DNA from: Schistosoma mansoni
Lineage: Eukaryota > Platyhelminthes > Trematoda > Strigeidida > Schistosomatidae
Assembly: GCF_000237925.1 (NCBI RefSeq)
Contig: NC_031498.1
Span: forward strand, 17,865,004 to 17,929,003
Reading direction: 5' to 3'
DNA length: 64,000 nucleotides
How positions within the stretch are numbered: the first letter of the stretch is position 1; every line of letters begins with the position of its first letter. A program made the translations under genes and the position numbers. A model generated the notes under the pieces. The model made no database searches. It had not been told where the DNA came from and saw nothing but the letters and a program-made list of their open reading frames with translations. Positions 42,301-54,300 of the stretch are shown here, piece by piece.

Positions 42301-45300
42301 CCGTCCGGTGCTTCTAGGTTTTCCATGGTGGTCTAACTTCAAATGACTCATGATTTCAACTATAAAATTACTGAAATCTCCACAAAAGCCCCTTCTGATA
42401 TTATCCCTATCTTGTATGAAATTCTGTTTTATTAGTAGTTATTGTGAAAGTATTTCAGTGTTTAATAAATTGATTTAATCCCTAAGAGAAGTAAATTCTA
42501 CTAGTAAACTATTTTTTATTATTCTCTCACTATTTCAGATTACCATAAATGATCCATTTAATCAATGTAAATGGTGATACTTAATAACGTAAAGAATCCT
42601 TCATTAAATATGTAGCTTCTGATTGGACAAAATCATTTAAAACGAATTTATTTATTAATTATTAAATTAATTGGGTTTAGCGTTTACACCAGTATATCCA
42701 ACCATTTAGTTGATTGACATCATGATTTTCAGGATCAGAAAACAAAGATAGCATTTCGATTTTCAGTCTTATTATTTTTTGTTGTATTTTCTTCAGAAAC
42801 ATTATGTTGAGTTAAGGAGACTATATTTCGCTATTATAAGCGAAGATGGACAGTAGCCAGCAATGGAATCCAGGACGCGCGTTTCGTCCTATTTGGGACT
42901 CGTCAGCTAGATGTCCCTGCATTTCAGAGTTGATGTTCAGATGACATTTAAAACTGAATATCTATGGTACCCTCAGATAAGTGAGAAAATACTTGTATCA
43001 ATCGATATGTATCTAACTTGGTACTATTAAAAAATAGTAGAAAACGTAATTGAATATCTTGAGAGTACTAAAATGCTAGTATTTATCTAAAAGATGCAAA
43101 CCTGACCCTATACTAGGTGATATGTAAAACGGACTCTGGTGTAAAATAAATAGTTATCTGGTTACTTCATACTCATATACAAGTTTACAGATATTTATAA
43201 TACAGCAGTGAAAACTTATTCATAAAAAGAAGACATTTGCTATGCTTTAGTTCTATGTTATGTATTGAATGGAAAAAATAATGCCTAGGTGTTTTTGCAA
43301 AGATCTAAGATTGTTTGAGGGGCTAATGTACAATTGCTCGTTTGTTAACATTAGATTTAATCAGTTCCAAAAGCGAATACAGAATGATTAGGCCTCAGAT
43401 TAGAAAATTCATATATTAATTGGTCCAGAAAATCTATGTAGCTTAAATTCTTAAGTTTTGTCATCGAATAAATTACAGCGATTTAGTAATTCGTTATGTT
43501 TACAAAAGTAAAAATGAAGTTTTTATTTTTCACAGGTGGAATCATCAATGGCTTATTCTGGATTCTATTAAGAAATTAGATTGACTTTTTGTAAAAATGA
43601 AATGTCTTAGAGGATGATAATAAACGTCATTTTATTCAGAACTGAATTCATGAAGACATCAGATAATTCACTATCTGCTTTTCTTTTTGTAGTCTGTATT
43701 TAACGAGTATAGATTTATTAATGTGTGACAAATAGTATATTTTTCGGTGCATCTCACTTTGTTTACTCAGTGTGTTTTTCCTAAATGTGAAATATGGGTG
43801 TGTTTTATTAGAGTAGAATATTTTGACGAAGTAACAATCTGACACAAATGTGTATCTGAACGTACTAAACAGCAAGTTGCCTGTAGCCATTTATTCTTCA
43901 GCTTGTAAAAAGCCCCCCAATGCCCTGGTACGGCCGAGGGTGAAGAGAGTCTGCTCTCCCTCTTGAAATGCTCTCACATAGCCACGCGTATACAGCTACT
44001 GGCAAGAAAGTCCTACTCACTGCCTTATTGTAGCGGGGGTGTTGTTTACGAAATTGAGAGGGTGAAAAGCGGATTTCCGGCTCTTTAACTGAGTTGGTGC
44101 ATATGGAGAATCCACCTAGGGAAGTTGGAAAACCGCCCCACATGGGCTCCAGGATCCTGAACGAACAAATGGCATATGAACCTACTGTTGGTCACTGGCT
44201 ACCATGAGACTGCATCTCCTGACGCTGCTCCACTGCCTTGTGGATCAGACATTTAGGTCGAGGGCTCCGGGTGTGGCCCTCTAAGAAAACTATATGCTTC
44301 GGTTTTGGCACCCGGAGAGTATCATAGCCCACACACAAATCAAGTGACTTGTGTTCCGCTGATGTATTCGGTGTTTCTTTTTATCAGCATTTATCTGTTC
44401 AAATACATATAAATAAAATAAAAAGCGAATATGCTGTAAATCTGTTTAGAAAGATATAAATATAATTGAGATTCAAATATGTTGTTCCATTTTGCAAGAT
44501 TAGGAAAAAATATTACTACATTTATTTTATTTTATTTATTATCAGCAAATCAAGTAAAGAATGAGCCCATTCATCATTGGAGAAATCAAACCGTCAGTCC
44601 AACTTCATCAATAAAAAATTATAATATAGCTTCACCGGGACATGGTCAATTATTGAGTAGTATTAATGAAAATCCGCTAAGCATAAATCATAATGTAGAA
44701 TTATTATCAAAATCAACTATAAGCAATAAAAATAATAATAATAATCATGATAATAATTATGATGTCAATTTTGTCAGTATACAAAACTCTTTAAATAACT
44801 CAATTATTTCACCTGATGAATCTGGTTCGCCAAGAAGTATTTATCAATTTATAACATCATCATCATCAATTCAGGTGACACAAACAACACCGACAGTAGC
44901 CAAGACAATTACAACTGACTACAAGCAATATGGATGTAATACCCGGGAAATAAACTACAAATTTAATCAGCTGGTATGTTGTTACTGTGCTTTTTCTTTA
45001 TATTATTATATAACGTCTTTTTGTTATGTAGAAACAGTAGCGATAGTTTCTTATTATTTATTGTCATTATCAGTCAATTTATTAACAAATCATTATGAAT
45101 CTCACAAAAATTATTAACTAACCCAATATTTATAAAGCTGGTAACACCTACGAAGAAGATTACATATGAGTGAAACAACTGTGTTGTAATTTTTCTAATG
45201 CTCATTGCATTTGATGTCAATTACATACATAGAGCTGATTGATCACCAGATGGTAACTAATGTCATGTATGTCAGGTTCTTCTTAATGTAGATAGAATTC

Positions 45301-48300
45301 TATCGACCAAGTTGCAATGTGGCCAATAGTATAGATGACTCGACACCGCTTGCACCATGTCAGGAAACCCCGTCGACTACTACCAACTGCCACCTTACAC
45401 TTCAACATAATGTAATTCAATGACTAGATTTGAGAATATGTTAATCCCATTTAAATTTAAAACATGTTATCTACATCGTTAATACAATGCTAACAATAAT
45501 CCCAAAACACTATTTAATTCAGCAGGTTCCTTTAGTCTTAAATCACAAAGTTATGAGGCAATTTAATCATTCGTCTAAGTTTCAATTGAGTTACACTATA
45601 GATAAACTAAACACTCATATTATAGATAAAGTTATTTGAGGATTGGGAAAAGCTTTCGTACAATCTCTGATCATAAAGTCATAAGATAACTAAAGAGAAA
45701 AATATAATCAATCGGTTGAAAAAGAGAATATTTCCGTTTTAAAGAAGCCGTTTAATTATTTAACTATGATTTAAAAAGTAACCAAATCTTTGTTTAAATA
45801 AATCACTAATTTTCAAGAATAATGCGTGAATTATCGGACATTCACAAGGACCAAGTCAATCAATATCTTACTCTGTGGATTCAGAAAATCTTTCCCCTGA
45901 ATATTAGATCAATTTGTATTCAGTATAAATACTACATTTATTATTATTTCATTACAGATATCCTGATAAACAATAGCCAAAAGTATAAAAACTATGTGCA
46001 TGACATCATCAGATTCTGTAGTTAATGTGTAAGACTTACAACGCAAACTTGTAATTTACGTAAACGTTTATAAAATTAGTTAAGACTAGTACATGAACTA
46101 CACGAATATAAAGCAAAAACTGGACTCATTTATATACGAATAATAACGGTTAGTAAGAAGACAAACAGAAACATTTTAATGCACTATTGATCGGTGCACT
46201 CAGTTCCTCTCACGTTTTACAAATTGCGCATGTTAAATATATGTATATCATTGACTCGTAAAGCTTTGTCGCCCGTAGCTCACAAAAATGACAGACATAT
46301 CAATATATGAGTCTCATTTATTGCTACCATGAAAATCAAGGAAACTGATTTTGACTAGTAGCAGAGTGACGTTTATTTATACAAAACAGAGCTGCTGATA
46401 TAAAGCCATGAATGAATGATTATCAAAGAATCGGTCAGCCATTCAGAAAAGAGTTATTTCTTTCAGATAGAATACTTAACACCGAGATCAATCACTATTG
46501 AATATTATTTTTTATGTAAGTGGTTTTAGAAAATGAACCCAGGTCGGTGAAATGAAGGTATAACTGTCTATAAATTTAAATACCAATGTACTTTAAGAAC
46601 CTTCGACAAATACAATATAAAGTAACTCGAATAAAAGGTAATGAAGTGAACGGTCGATTTCGTTTACTTCTTCATCAGGCTCTGCAATTGTGAATCGAAA
46701 ACTATTATTATTGTGTTACAATAAAGAAAGTATTAAAGTTTAAGTAATCAATGTTATAAATTGAAAATGGTAATCTTTACATCGATTGAGTCATTAATAC
46801 CACAAATCACTAATATAATCAGATATAATCCTCGGTAATATAAAAACATTGTATGTGAAAACAAGTTAATAGATGATAGTAAATTTTTTGGTGTGGTTGA
46901 TATGATCGTAACAACAGTAGTAGTAATAATAATAGTCACATTAAGGACAATTATTAATAAAAATACACTGTAGGTCACAAAAGATGAATGTATATAGAGA
47001 AGTGTCTTGGAAGGGAGTGTAAACCACAACAAAGAAGTAAGGGACACAACTAGGACTAAGAATGAAACGGACATAACGCCAGTGAAGGTAAATAGAGAGA
47101 TTGTGTGTATCACTTTTATATATACAAGTTAGGTTTATTCGAATTGATATCAGCTGCTTCAGCTGCATAAATTGTTTTTTTTTAACCTTTTGGTAAATTA
47201 CTGGGGAATTGATGTATAACTAAGAAGGAATCCTCAACTTTGATGTTATATCTATGGTCGATCAAGTAAGAAAAATTAGTATTATTAATAGATTAAGTAA
47301 CATCTCTTCCTAATTGTAGAGCCTGGTGAAAACGTTATCGACGATGATCATTCGTTCTAGTATTTCTTGTTTTTAAATATTCTACTTTAATTTTTAAACT
47401 GATTCAAATAAACTTATGGGGCCAGCTATATTTTATGTTCATCCATTTGTGTGTTTGTGTCTAACCTAGAAGTACTCATTTATTAGAAGCTTGAAATACT
47501 GATGAAGATAACCTTCAGTAGTCAGCGATTGAAAAAGAAGAAACTAAACCTAATCTGTTCTTTACAACTACAGATTGAAAGTGAACTGTTTTGAATGCAT
47601 TTTGTATAGTAAAGTATACGTAAAATATGTATTTCTATTAGTGAATTAAGTCACGTTTTTAGTTTTTAGTAAGGATATGTGTTTCAAAATATTTTTACTA
47701 TTTCCCCTATGTATTTGTTAATCGTGAAATTTCTTATTCTTTTTACTGACTTGCTCTAGTTTATTCAATTTACAATCACAACAATCACTCCTTATACTAA
47801 CATTAGGATTGATAAGCTTTTTCACACTACCTTCGACAGAAGAACCTCTATCTACATTAATATGATCCTGTAGCCTATATAGGAAAAATTCTCATTCTAT
47901 ACTGTATTAAATCTAATCATAACAACATATGTTGTAATGTATCAAATCTTTGTACTCAAATATAAAACTTCTGAAAAACACAAATTATTATTTAAAAGAT
48001 TTTGATGGAGTTTTGTTCTCTGAGCTCGGATTGTTTTGCTCGTGGAGTTTTCATCATTCTTCTGAACGACATCATCAGCACAAACTTCGAGTAGAAACGA
48101 AATGTTTTCGAATTTCTCCACATGTAGTTCACAACTTGTCCTGTCCAACTCAGAGAACAAAACTTCATCAAAATCATCCACCTGAGCTATAAATCTTCTC
48201 CACCATTATTTGAAAGAATTAGAAAAAGAAACAACAACAAAAGAAAAAAACAAAAAACCCCCCACAATTTATTTTATTTGCTGTTTATCGAAAATTTTAA

Positions 48301-51300
48301 TTTATCACCTTTCACATATTAATTTAGAGTATTAAACAGAAACATACGAATATAAATTAAGAAAATAAAGATTATTATATGACAAAATATGTTGATAACT
48401 TATTAAGATTCAACATATGACGAAACGGCCGTCCATTGCTTCCAGGTTTTCCATGGTAGTCTAGCTTCAATTGACTCATGATTTCAACTATATATATACT
48501 TTATTTGTTTGTTTGTATCTATTGAGATGAAGTCATAAAATGAATTGTAACCTTTTTTCGTTTTATTATTTGAACTGATTAAAATCTTGTTGGTAAAACG
48601 TTTGTTCAATTTAAAATCATAATTCAAAGTATTGTTTTTTCTAATTCTTTTAAATAATGGTGAAGAAGATTTATAGCTCAGGTGGATGATTCGGATGGAG
48701 TTTTGTTCTCTGAGCTGGACAGGATAAGGTGTGAACCATATGTGGAGAAATTCGAAAACATTTCATTTCTACTCGAAGTTTGTGCTGATGATGTCGTTCA
48801 GAAGAATGATGAAAACTCCACGAGCAAAACAATCCGAGCTCAGAGAACAAAACTCCATCAAAATCTTTTAAATAATCATTTGTATTTTTCAAAAGTTTTA
48901 TGTTTAAGTACAAAGATTTGATACATTACAACATATGTTGTTATGATTAGATTTAATATAGTATAGAATGAGAAGTTGGTAAAACTTTTGTCGCATTTTA
49001 AAATCATAATTCAATGGGTTTATTTGTTTATGTATGTTTGTAAAAACACTCAAAAAATAAGAAACAAAGGGTATGAACTAAGGGTAAAAAATCTTAGACA
49101 TAATGTGATGATTTATTATCTTTACAAAGTTTTAATTAAAAGTTATTTATATTATCGAAAAAAAGAAGAGATAAATACCAACTTATAATATTTAATTAAT
49201 TATATGAATTTAAATGTATCAGAATGTGCTTTCAATTGGAATTTGTATAAAGATAATTACGACTAGCAAACTAGCCGGCGAGTTATTTTATTTAAGTTTG
49301 AGGCTTTTAAACATTTGACACTTGTAAATAAATAATATATTTGTAATATCCCAATGAGTTCACACGTGAACTTGAAGAAGCTCTAAGAAGCTCAGAAGGA
49401 GCCGAACATATTCCATCCAATCAGCTTTTGGAAGATTATTCCAGAATCACTACGTGTAGTTTCCCAATTAGACAGATGCTAATAACCCTCCTGTGTGTGG
49501 ATTGGATAACTGAAATGATGATTTCGTTTTTACTAAGAACTACAAATATCTGACAGTTTTGTACCATGATTGACACTGTGTTGGTAATAACATTCCTACT
49601 TACTAATCTTTTGTCTTCTCTCTTGTGACGTTGTGGGTTCGATCGTTCAAATAGTCTATTAGTACGCGGCAAAGCGAGAATCTAAGCTCTAGATACAACA
49701 ATTTCACATACGATATTTATGACTCCTTTATATTTGATTGGGAGTTTAATTCTGTACCACAGTTTTTGTATTTAACCATGGTTAACTTTTTTGACATAAC
49801 AATCAACGACTAATGACTTTAGATGACATGACTTAGAATTATCTACAGTGATGTAGGTACATTCAATCTTTTTTTTCTATTACTTCCTGAATTCCAAAAT
49901 CTTTTTAAATTTCTGTTCTCTTTCTACATCTAGACTTTTCTATTCATAATGATACTGTCATTACTTCTAACACTATGGGATTTTTTGTGATGATTTTATT
50001 TCATTGTGTTAATGTGATGTGATTAATTAAATCGATTAAAATGTGTCAGCTTCTATGTTGCTCATAATTCTGTGATTGATGTGATAACCTTTGGATTATT
50101 TGATTGACTTTCACTGAATTATAAAAAATAATGTTTGTTAACAGTAGGTATTTTGAAGTAATTCATTTCTTAGTTGAAATCATGAGTCAATTGAAGCTAG
50201 ACCACCATCGAAAACCTGGAAGCACTGGACGACCGTTTCGTCCTATTATGGGACTCCTCAGCAGTGCGCATCCATGATCCCGCACACGCGAGATTCGAAC
50301 ACCGGACCTACCAATCTCGCGCCGGAGCATTTAACCGATAGACCACTGAGCCGGCATCCAACGGTGTTAATGTCAAACTTCAACCAATCCACGATAGCTT
50401 CAATTGACTCATGATTTCAACTATGAAAATACTAAATTCTCCACAGAACCCCTGTTGATCTATATTTCATTTCTGTTCAGCTGAAAAGGAGGGGAAGTCA
50501 ATCGGTCTCAGATTTTAATAACATTGAGTTACTTTCAACAAAAATAGATCTTATAATAAGTAAAAGTAAATTGATGGATATCCTCATACGTAGAAACAGA
50601 AAACAAATCAACCAAATATATTCCAAAGGGATTTGTACTCATAAAATATATAAAAGAGTTTCCATATATATGATTCCGCTAGTACCTTCAAGAGTAAATA
50701 TAACTTTACAGAAAAGCATCATACTTGTCTTTGAAACATGCAATTTGAAATCAGAATTTTTATATACATGTAAAACTTCATTGCTACCCATTTACAACAA
50801 GAAGTTTCTTTTAACAAAAAAGATTATTCTTAGTATAATTAACATTCATTTGTTAGGTAGACAAGTGGTGGTTTGAAATACTGATGAAATATGAAGTAAC
50901 AAAGCTAACTTTGAAATCAAACTGTAGTTGTTCATAAGCTTAACTTATAAGGCTCTTTGATTTTCTGTTAAATACCTATAAAGACGGCTTTAACAGACTA
51001 CAATACCTCAGAAATAAAGAACTATGAATAGATGTTACCTATTTTCGGTTCTAATAAATTTATGTCTCATTACTAAACTTTAGCCTATAAAACTTAATGC
51101 ATAATCATCATTGTTTTGAGAAGTTTTTTCGTCTGTTATTCATTTACATTTTCCATTATAGTTAAATCACGTACATTTTGTCTACGTGACTTTTTTAAAT
51201 TAACTTTTTCTTCAATATTTATTAGATTTAAAGGCAATGTTATATGTATTATTTACATAAATAACTTCCATTTCGATAAGAGTTTATTTCATTATCAGAA

Positions 51301-54300
51301 CTAAAGTTTTATCAATCTATCTATCTATCTATCTATTTATCTATATATATATATATATATAGTAGTATAATAGTATAGTAGGATAGGGGTATAGTATATC
51401 TTCATAAATATCATGAGTAATCACAAACAGTTTAAAAAATATACCAAAACTACGAATACACTTTGTATAGCTGTAATTGGAAAACAATTATTTAATTAAA
51501 TAGACAATAATAGTCTTTTGATGATTACGTAACTTTCACAAATAATAAACCTTGAGAAATTGAAAACAAGAAATATTTGTCAATAATAGTTAGGGTCTGA
51601 GAGTAATAAGTCAATATTCGAAACAATAATTTTCATATATAAGAACTTTCGTCTAAATTAGAGCGAATAGTTTCACAGTATTTGGACACCGAGTTGATGT
51701 AAGACATTAAATAGGAAGAATATATTTGTAAAATCTCAGAGAATGAATTTGAAGTAAATCCAACGTTTCGCCTGGCAGTCTGGTTCAAGCTTTTTCAAGG
51801 AAATATATATATTTTCACATTTGAAAATTCATGGAGTCAATTGAAGCTAGACCACCATCGAAAACCTGGAAGCACTGGACGGCCGTTTCAAGTAGTCAAC
51901 ATGTTTCTCTAATTTCTTGTTAGAATTTTGATTCTACTAGAGCATAAATGTTTGATATCGATCTTGGTCGCTTCAATACTAAAAACAGAAAATAACCTGA
52001 GTTCATTTACTCGACGATTGTTTGTAGTTGACTAACAATTAAAAACATCGAATGTTATAACATGACACTGAGATTTATTTGGCGAAATTCATAGAAATAA
52101 ACCTTAATAAATTAGGTATCGTGCTCACACNNNNNNNNNNNNNNNNNNNNNNNNNNNNNNNNNNNNNNNNNNNNNNNNNNNNNNNNNNNNNNNNNNNNNN
52201 NNNNNNNNNNNNNNNNNNNNNNNNNNNNNNNNNNNNNNNNNNNNNNNNNNNNNNNNNNNNNNNNNNNNNNNNNNNNNNNNNNNNNNNNNNNNNNNNNNNN
52301 NNNNNNNNNNNNNNNNNNNNNNNNNNNNNNCCGCACTTTAACATTAACACCGTTGGATGCCGGCTCAGTGGTCTATCGGTTAAGGGCTTCGGCTCGAGAC
52401 TGGTAGGTCCTGGGTTCGAATCTTGCGAGTGCGGGATCGTGGATGCGCACTGCTGAGGAGTCCCATAATAGGACGAAACGGCCGTCCAGTGCTTCCAGGT
52501 TTTCGATGGTGGTCTAGCTTCAATTGACTCATGATTTCAACTGTGAAAATACTAAATTCTCCACAAAACCCCCTCTGATCTAAAATATATATATATCAAT
52601 TTTAATCTTTAATGAAAATTTATGAAAACTGCAAAATAATTTCAAAAGTATGAAAAACTTCATCAACGCTTACCTAGATTAGTTAAGAAAACAATCTAAC
52701 CAAATGTGTATTTTACCTTAGTTCATATAAGGTCTTAAAATTACAAATGAAAAATATCCTTATACATATTCGCTCAACAGCATAACTAGGGCGATAGGCG
52801 CTAGAATTTCCCGACTACATTTATAGGCATGAACATCCTTAGTTCAATCCTCTATCCTCTCATGTTCACCTAATATTTAAGAGGTAGTTTTCACCACTAT
52901 TTGTTAGTATTATTATTATTAGAAACAGCTTTTAGACCTGAAATCCTTATATTTAATTGTGTAAGAGGTCGTCACTGAACACTGCTGAGGACTCCCTAAA
53001 TAATAAGAAACTGCTATATGGTTCTTTTTAGTATTCGTAGTTCTTCAAGTAATGTCAGTTCATGGTGAAACCTATATATACCTTATCCCAAACGTCCATA
53101 AAGAATACCTAAAATATAGTTATCTTTGGTGGGGAATCTAGATCCCTAGAAATCACGTGATAAATGTCTCATTTTGACAGTATTATTTTGGACATTAAAT
53201 ATATCATCCAACCGATCAAAAGTAAAGCATATGGGTATAAATTTCAACTAATACTTTACATGATGTAACTAAATAAGTATACAATTCTGACTGTTTAAAC
53301 AAAGGGAAAAATTATCACAGATAAAATATCAAACCTTAACAAGCAAATGACACTATCTCAAAGATTTACTATTTAAATGGTTGGCTACGGATGTGTGTGA
53401 GCACGATACCAATTTATTAAGGTTTATTTCTATGAATTTCGCCAAATAAATCTCAGTGTCATGTTATAACATTCGATGTTTTTAATTGTTAGTCAACTAC
53501 AAACAATCGTCGAGTAAATGAACTCAGGTTATTTTCTGTTTTTAGTATTGAAGCGACCAAGATCGATATCAAACATTTATGCTCTAGTAGAATCAAAATT
53601 CTAACAAGAAATTAGAGAAACATGTTGACTACTTTTTATTGTTAGCTCATAAAATCCAGTATCTTCATCTCTAATTTACGCAAAATAAATTATCTGTCTA
53701 AACGTTTTAATCTTGTCCCAGCTTTTGATATAGTTTACTACCTATATACAACTTAAAGATAACAGTTAAAATGATGAATTACTTAGAATTTCCATCAGAA
53801 AGTCTTTGTTTTTCTGAGTATTATCTCATATTAGAACCTAAATGGTACGACCTTTATCTACTGACGAGTGTTTTTTTATTATTTATTACAGATCTACAGT
53901 ATAAAACAATAATGCTGCATAATTTAATCCTGTTATACTGTAATAAACCTAAATATAGTATGATATTTGATGGTATGGTGTGGTATTTGATCATATTTTA
54001 CGTGAAATATTATGAGGAATTTTGTAAGAAATACTGGATACATAAACAGATAAGTTCACCGTACATGTATATCATTAAAATCATTCATCCATACATACCT
54101 TATAGGATCAGAATGTGTAGATTTGAACTATTTCATACTCTCTAAGATAAACTGTTAAGTAATCGTGAGCAAAGATGGCTGGTTGCTGGCAGTGGAATCC
54201 AGGATGCACGTTTCGTCACATTTGGGACTCGTCAGCTGGATGTACCTGCATCTCAGAGTTGATGTTCACTCTGGGATTCGAACTCAGTACCTTTCGCTTA

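Larger units (their letters stand above)
27142..44545. other. Intron 4 (17.4 kb), repeat-rich
   Basis: Contains family B copies at 28.95, 30.65, 35.66 and 42.16 kb; family A copies at 35.94, 37.29, 40.27, 40.61, 41.37 and 42.83 kb; two LTR-like repeats; RTE pieces; repeat C copies; and the 28S-bearing insertion. Remaining stretches (27.2-28.2, 31.0-31.9, 36.4-37.3, 38.7-40.2, 42.9-43.9 kb) show no gene. Confidence 0.7.
51890..53634. repeat. Near-identical 240-bp inverted repeat around the assembly gap
   Basis: 51890-52130 and 53395-53634 are reverse complements; I see one single-base indel near the gap (acctaattt against accaattt) and no substitutions. The left arm runs directly into the N block and starts inside a truncated SINE. 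Confidence 0.88.

Noticed and set aside
44479-44545. ATG at 44479 as an independent gene start
   Set aside because: The hydrophobic 22 codons before 44546 are the polypyrimidine tract and acceptor of intron 4; splicing from exon 4 restores the frame exactly.
46754-47113. 119-codon hydrophobic minus-strand frame
   Set aside because: Driven by AT/T-rich repeats (poly-Thr/Ile/Val); an overlapping minus-strand frame is as long in another phase; no family resemblance.
48790-48825. CUGAUGA...GAAA hammerhead-like motif in the right arm of the inverted repeat (and complement in the left arm)
   Set aside because: Stem II can form with a bulge, but there is no matching stem I/III or NUH triplet in place; not a credible hammerhead.
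47942-48921. Four 60-80-codon frames on both strands with similar peptides
   Set aside because: They are mirror images caused by the inverted repeat; no conserved domain and both strands read equally well.
52365-52440. tRNA gene predicted from A and B boxes
   Set aside because: The A/B boxes are those of the SINE head; acceptor and anticodon stems do not form a proper cloverleaf and the sequence runs on into the ribozyme. The same holds for every other SINE head here.
53771-54145. 124-codon frame
   Set aside because: Composition is what AT-rich DNA gives (Tyr, Ile, Leu, Lys); no similarity recognised, no splice context, lies in intron 5 on the host strand.
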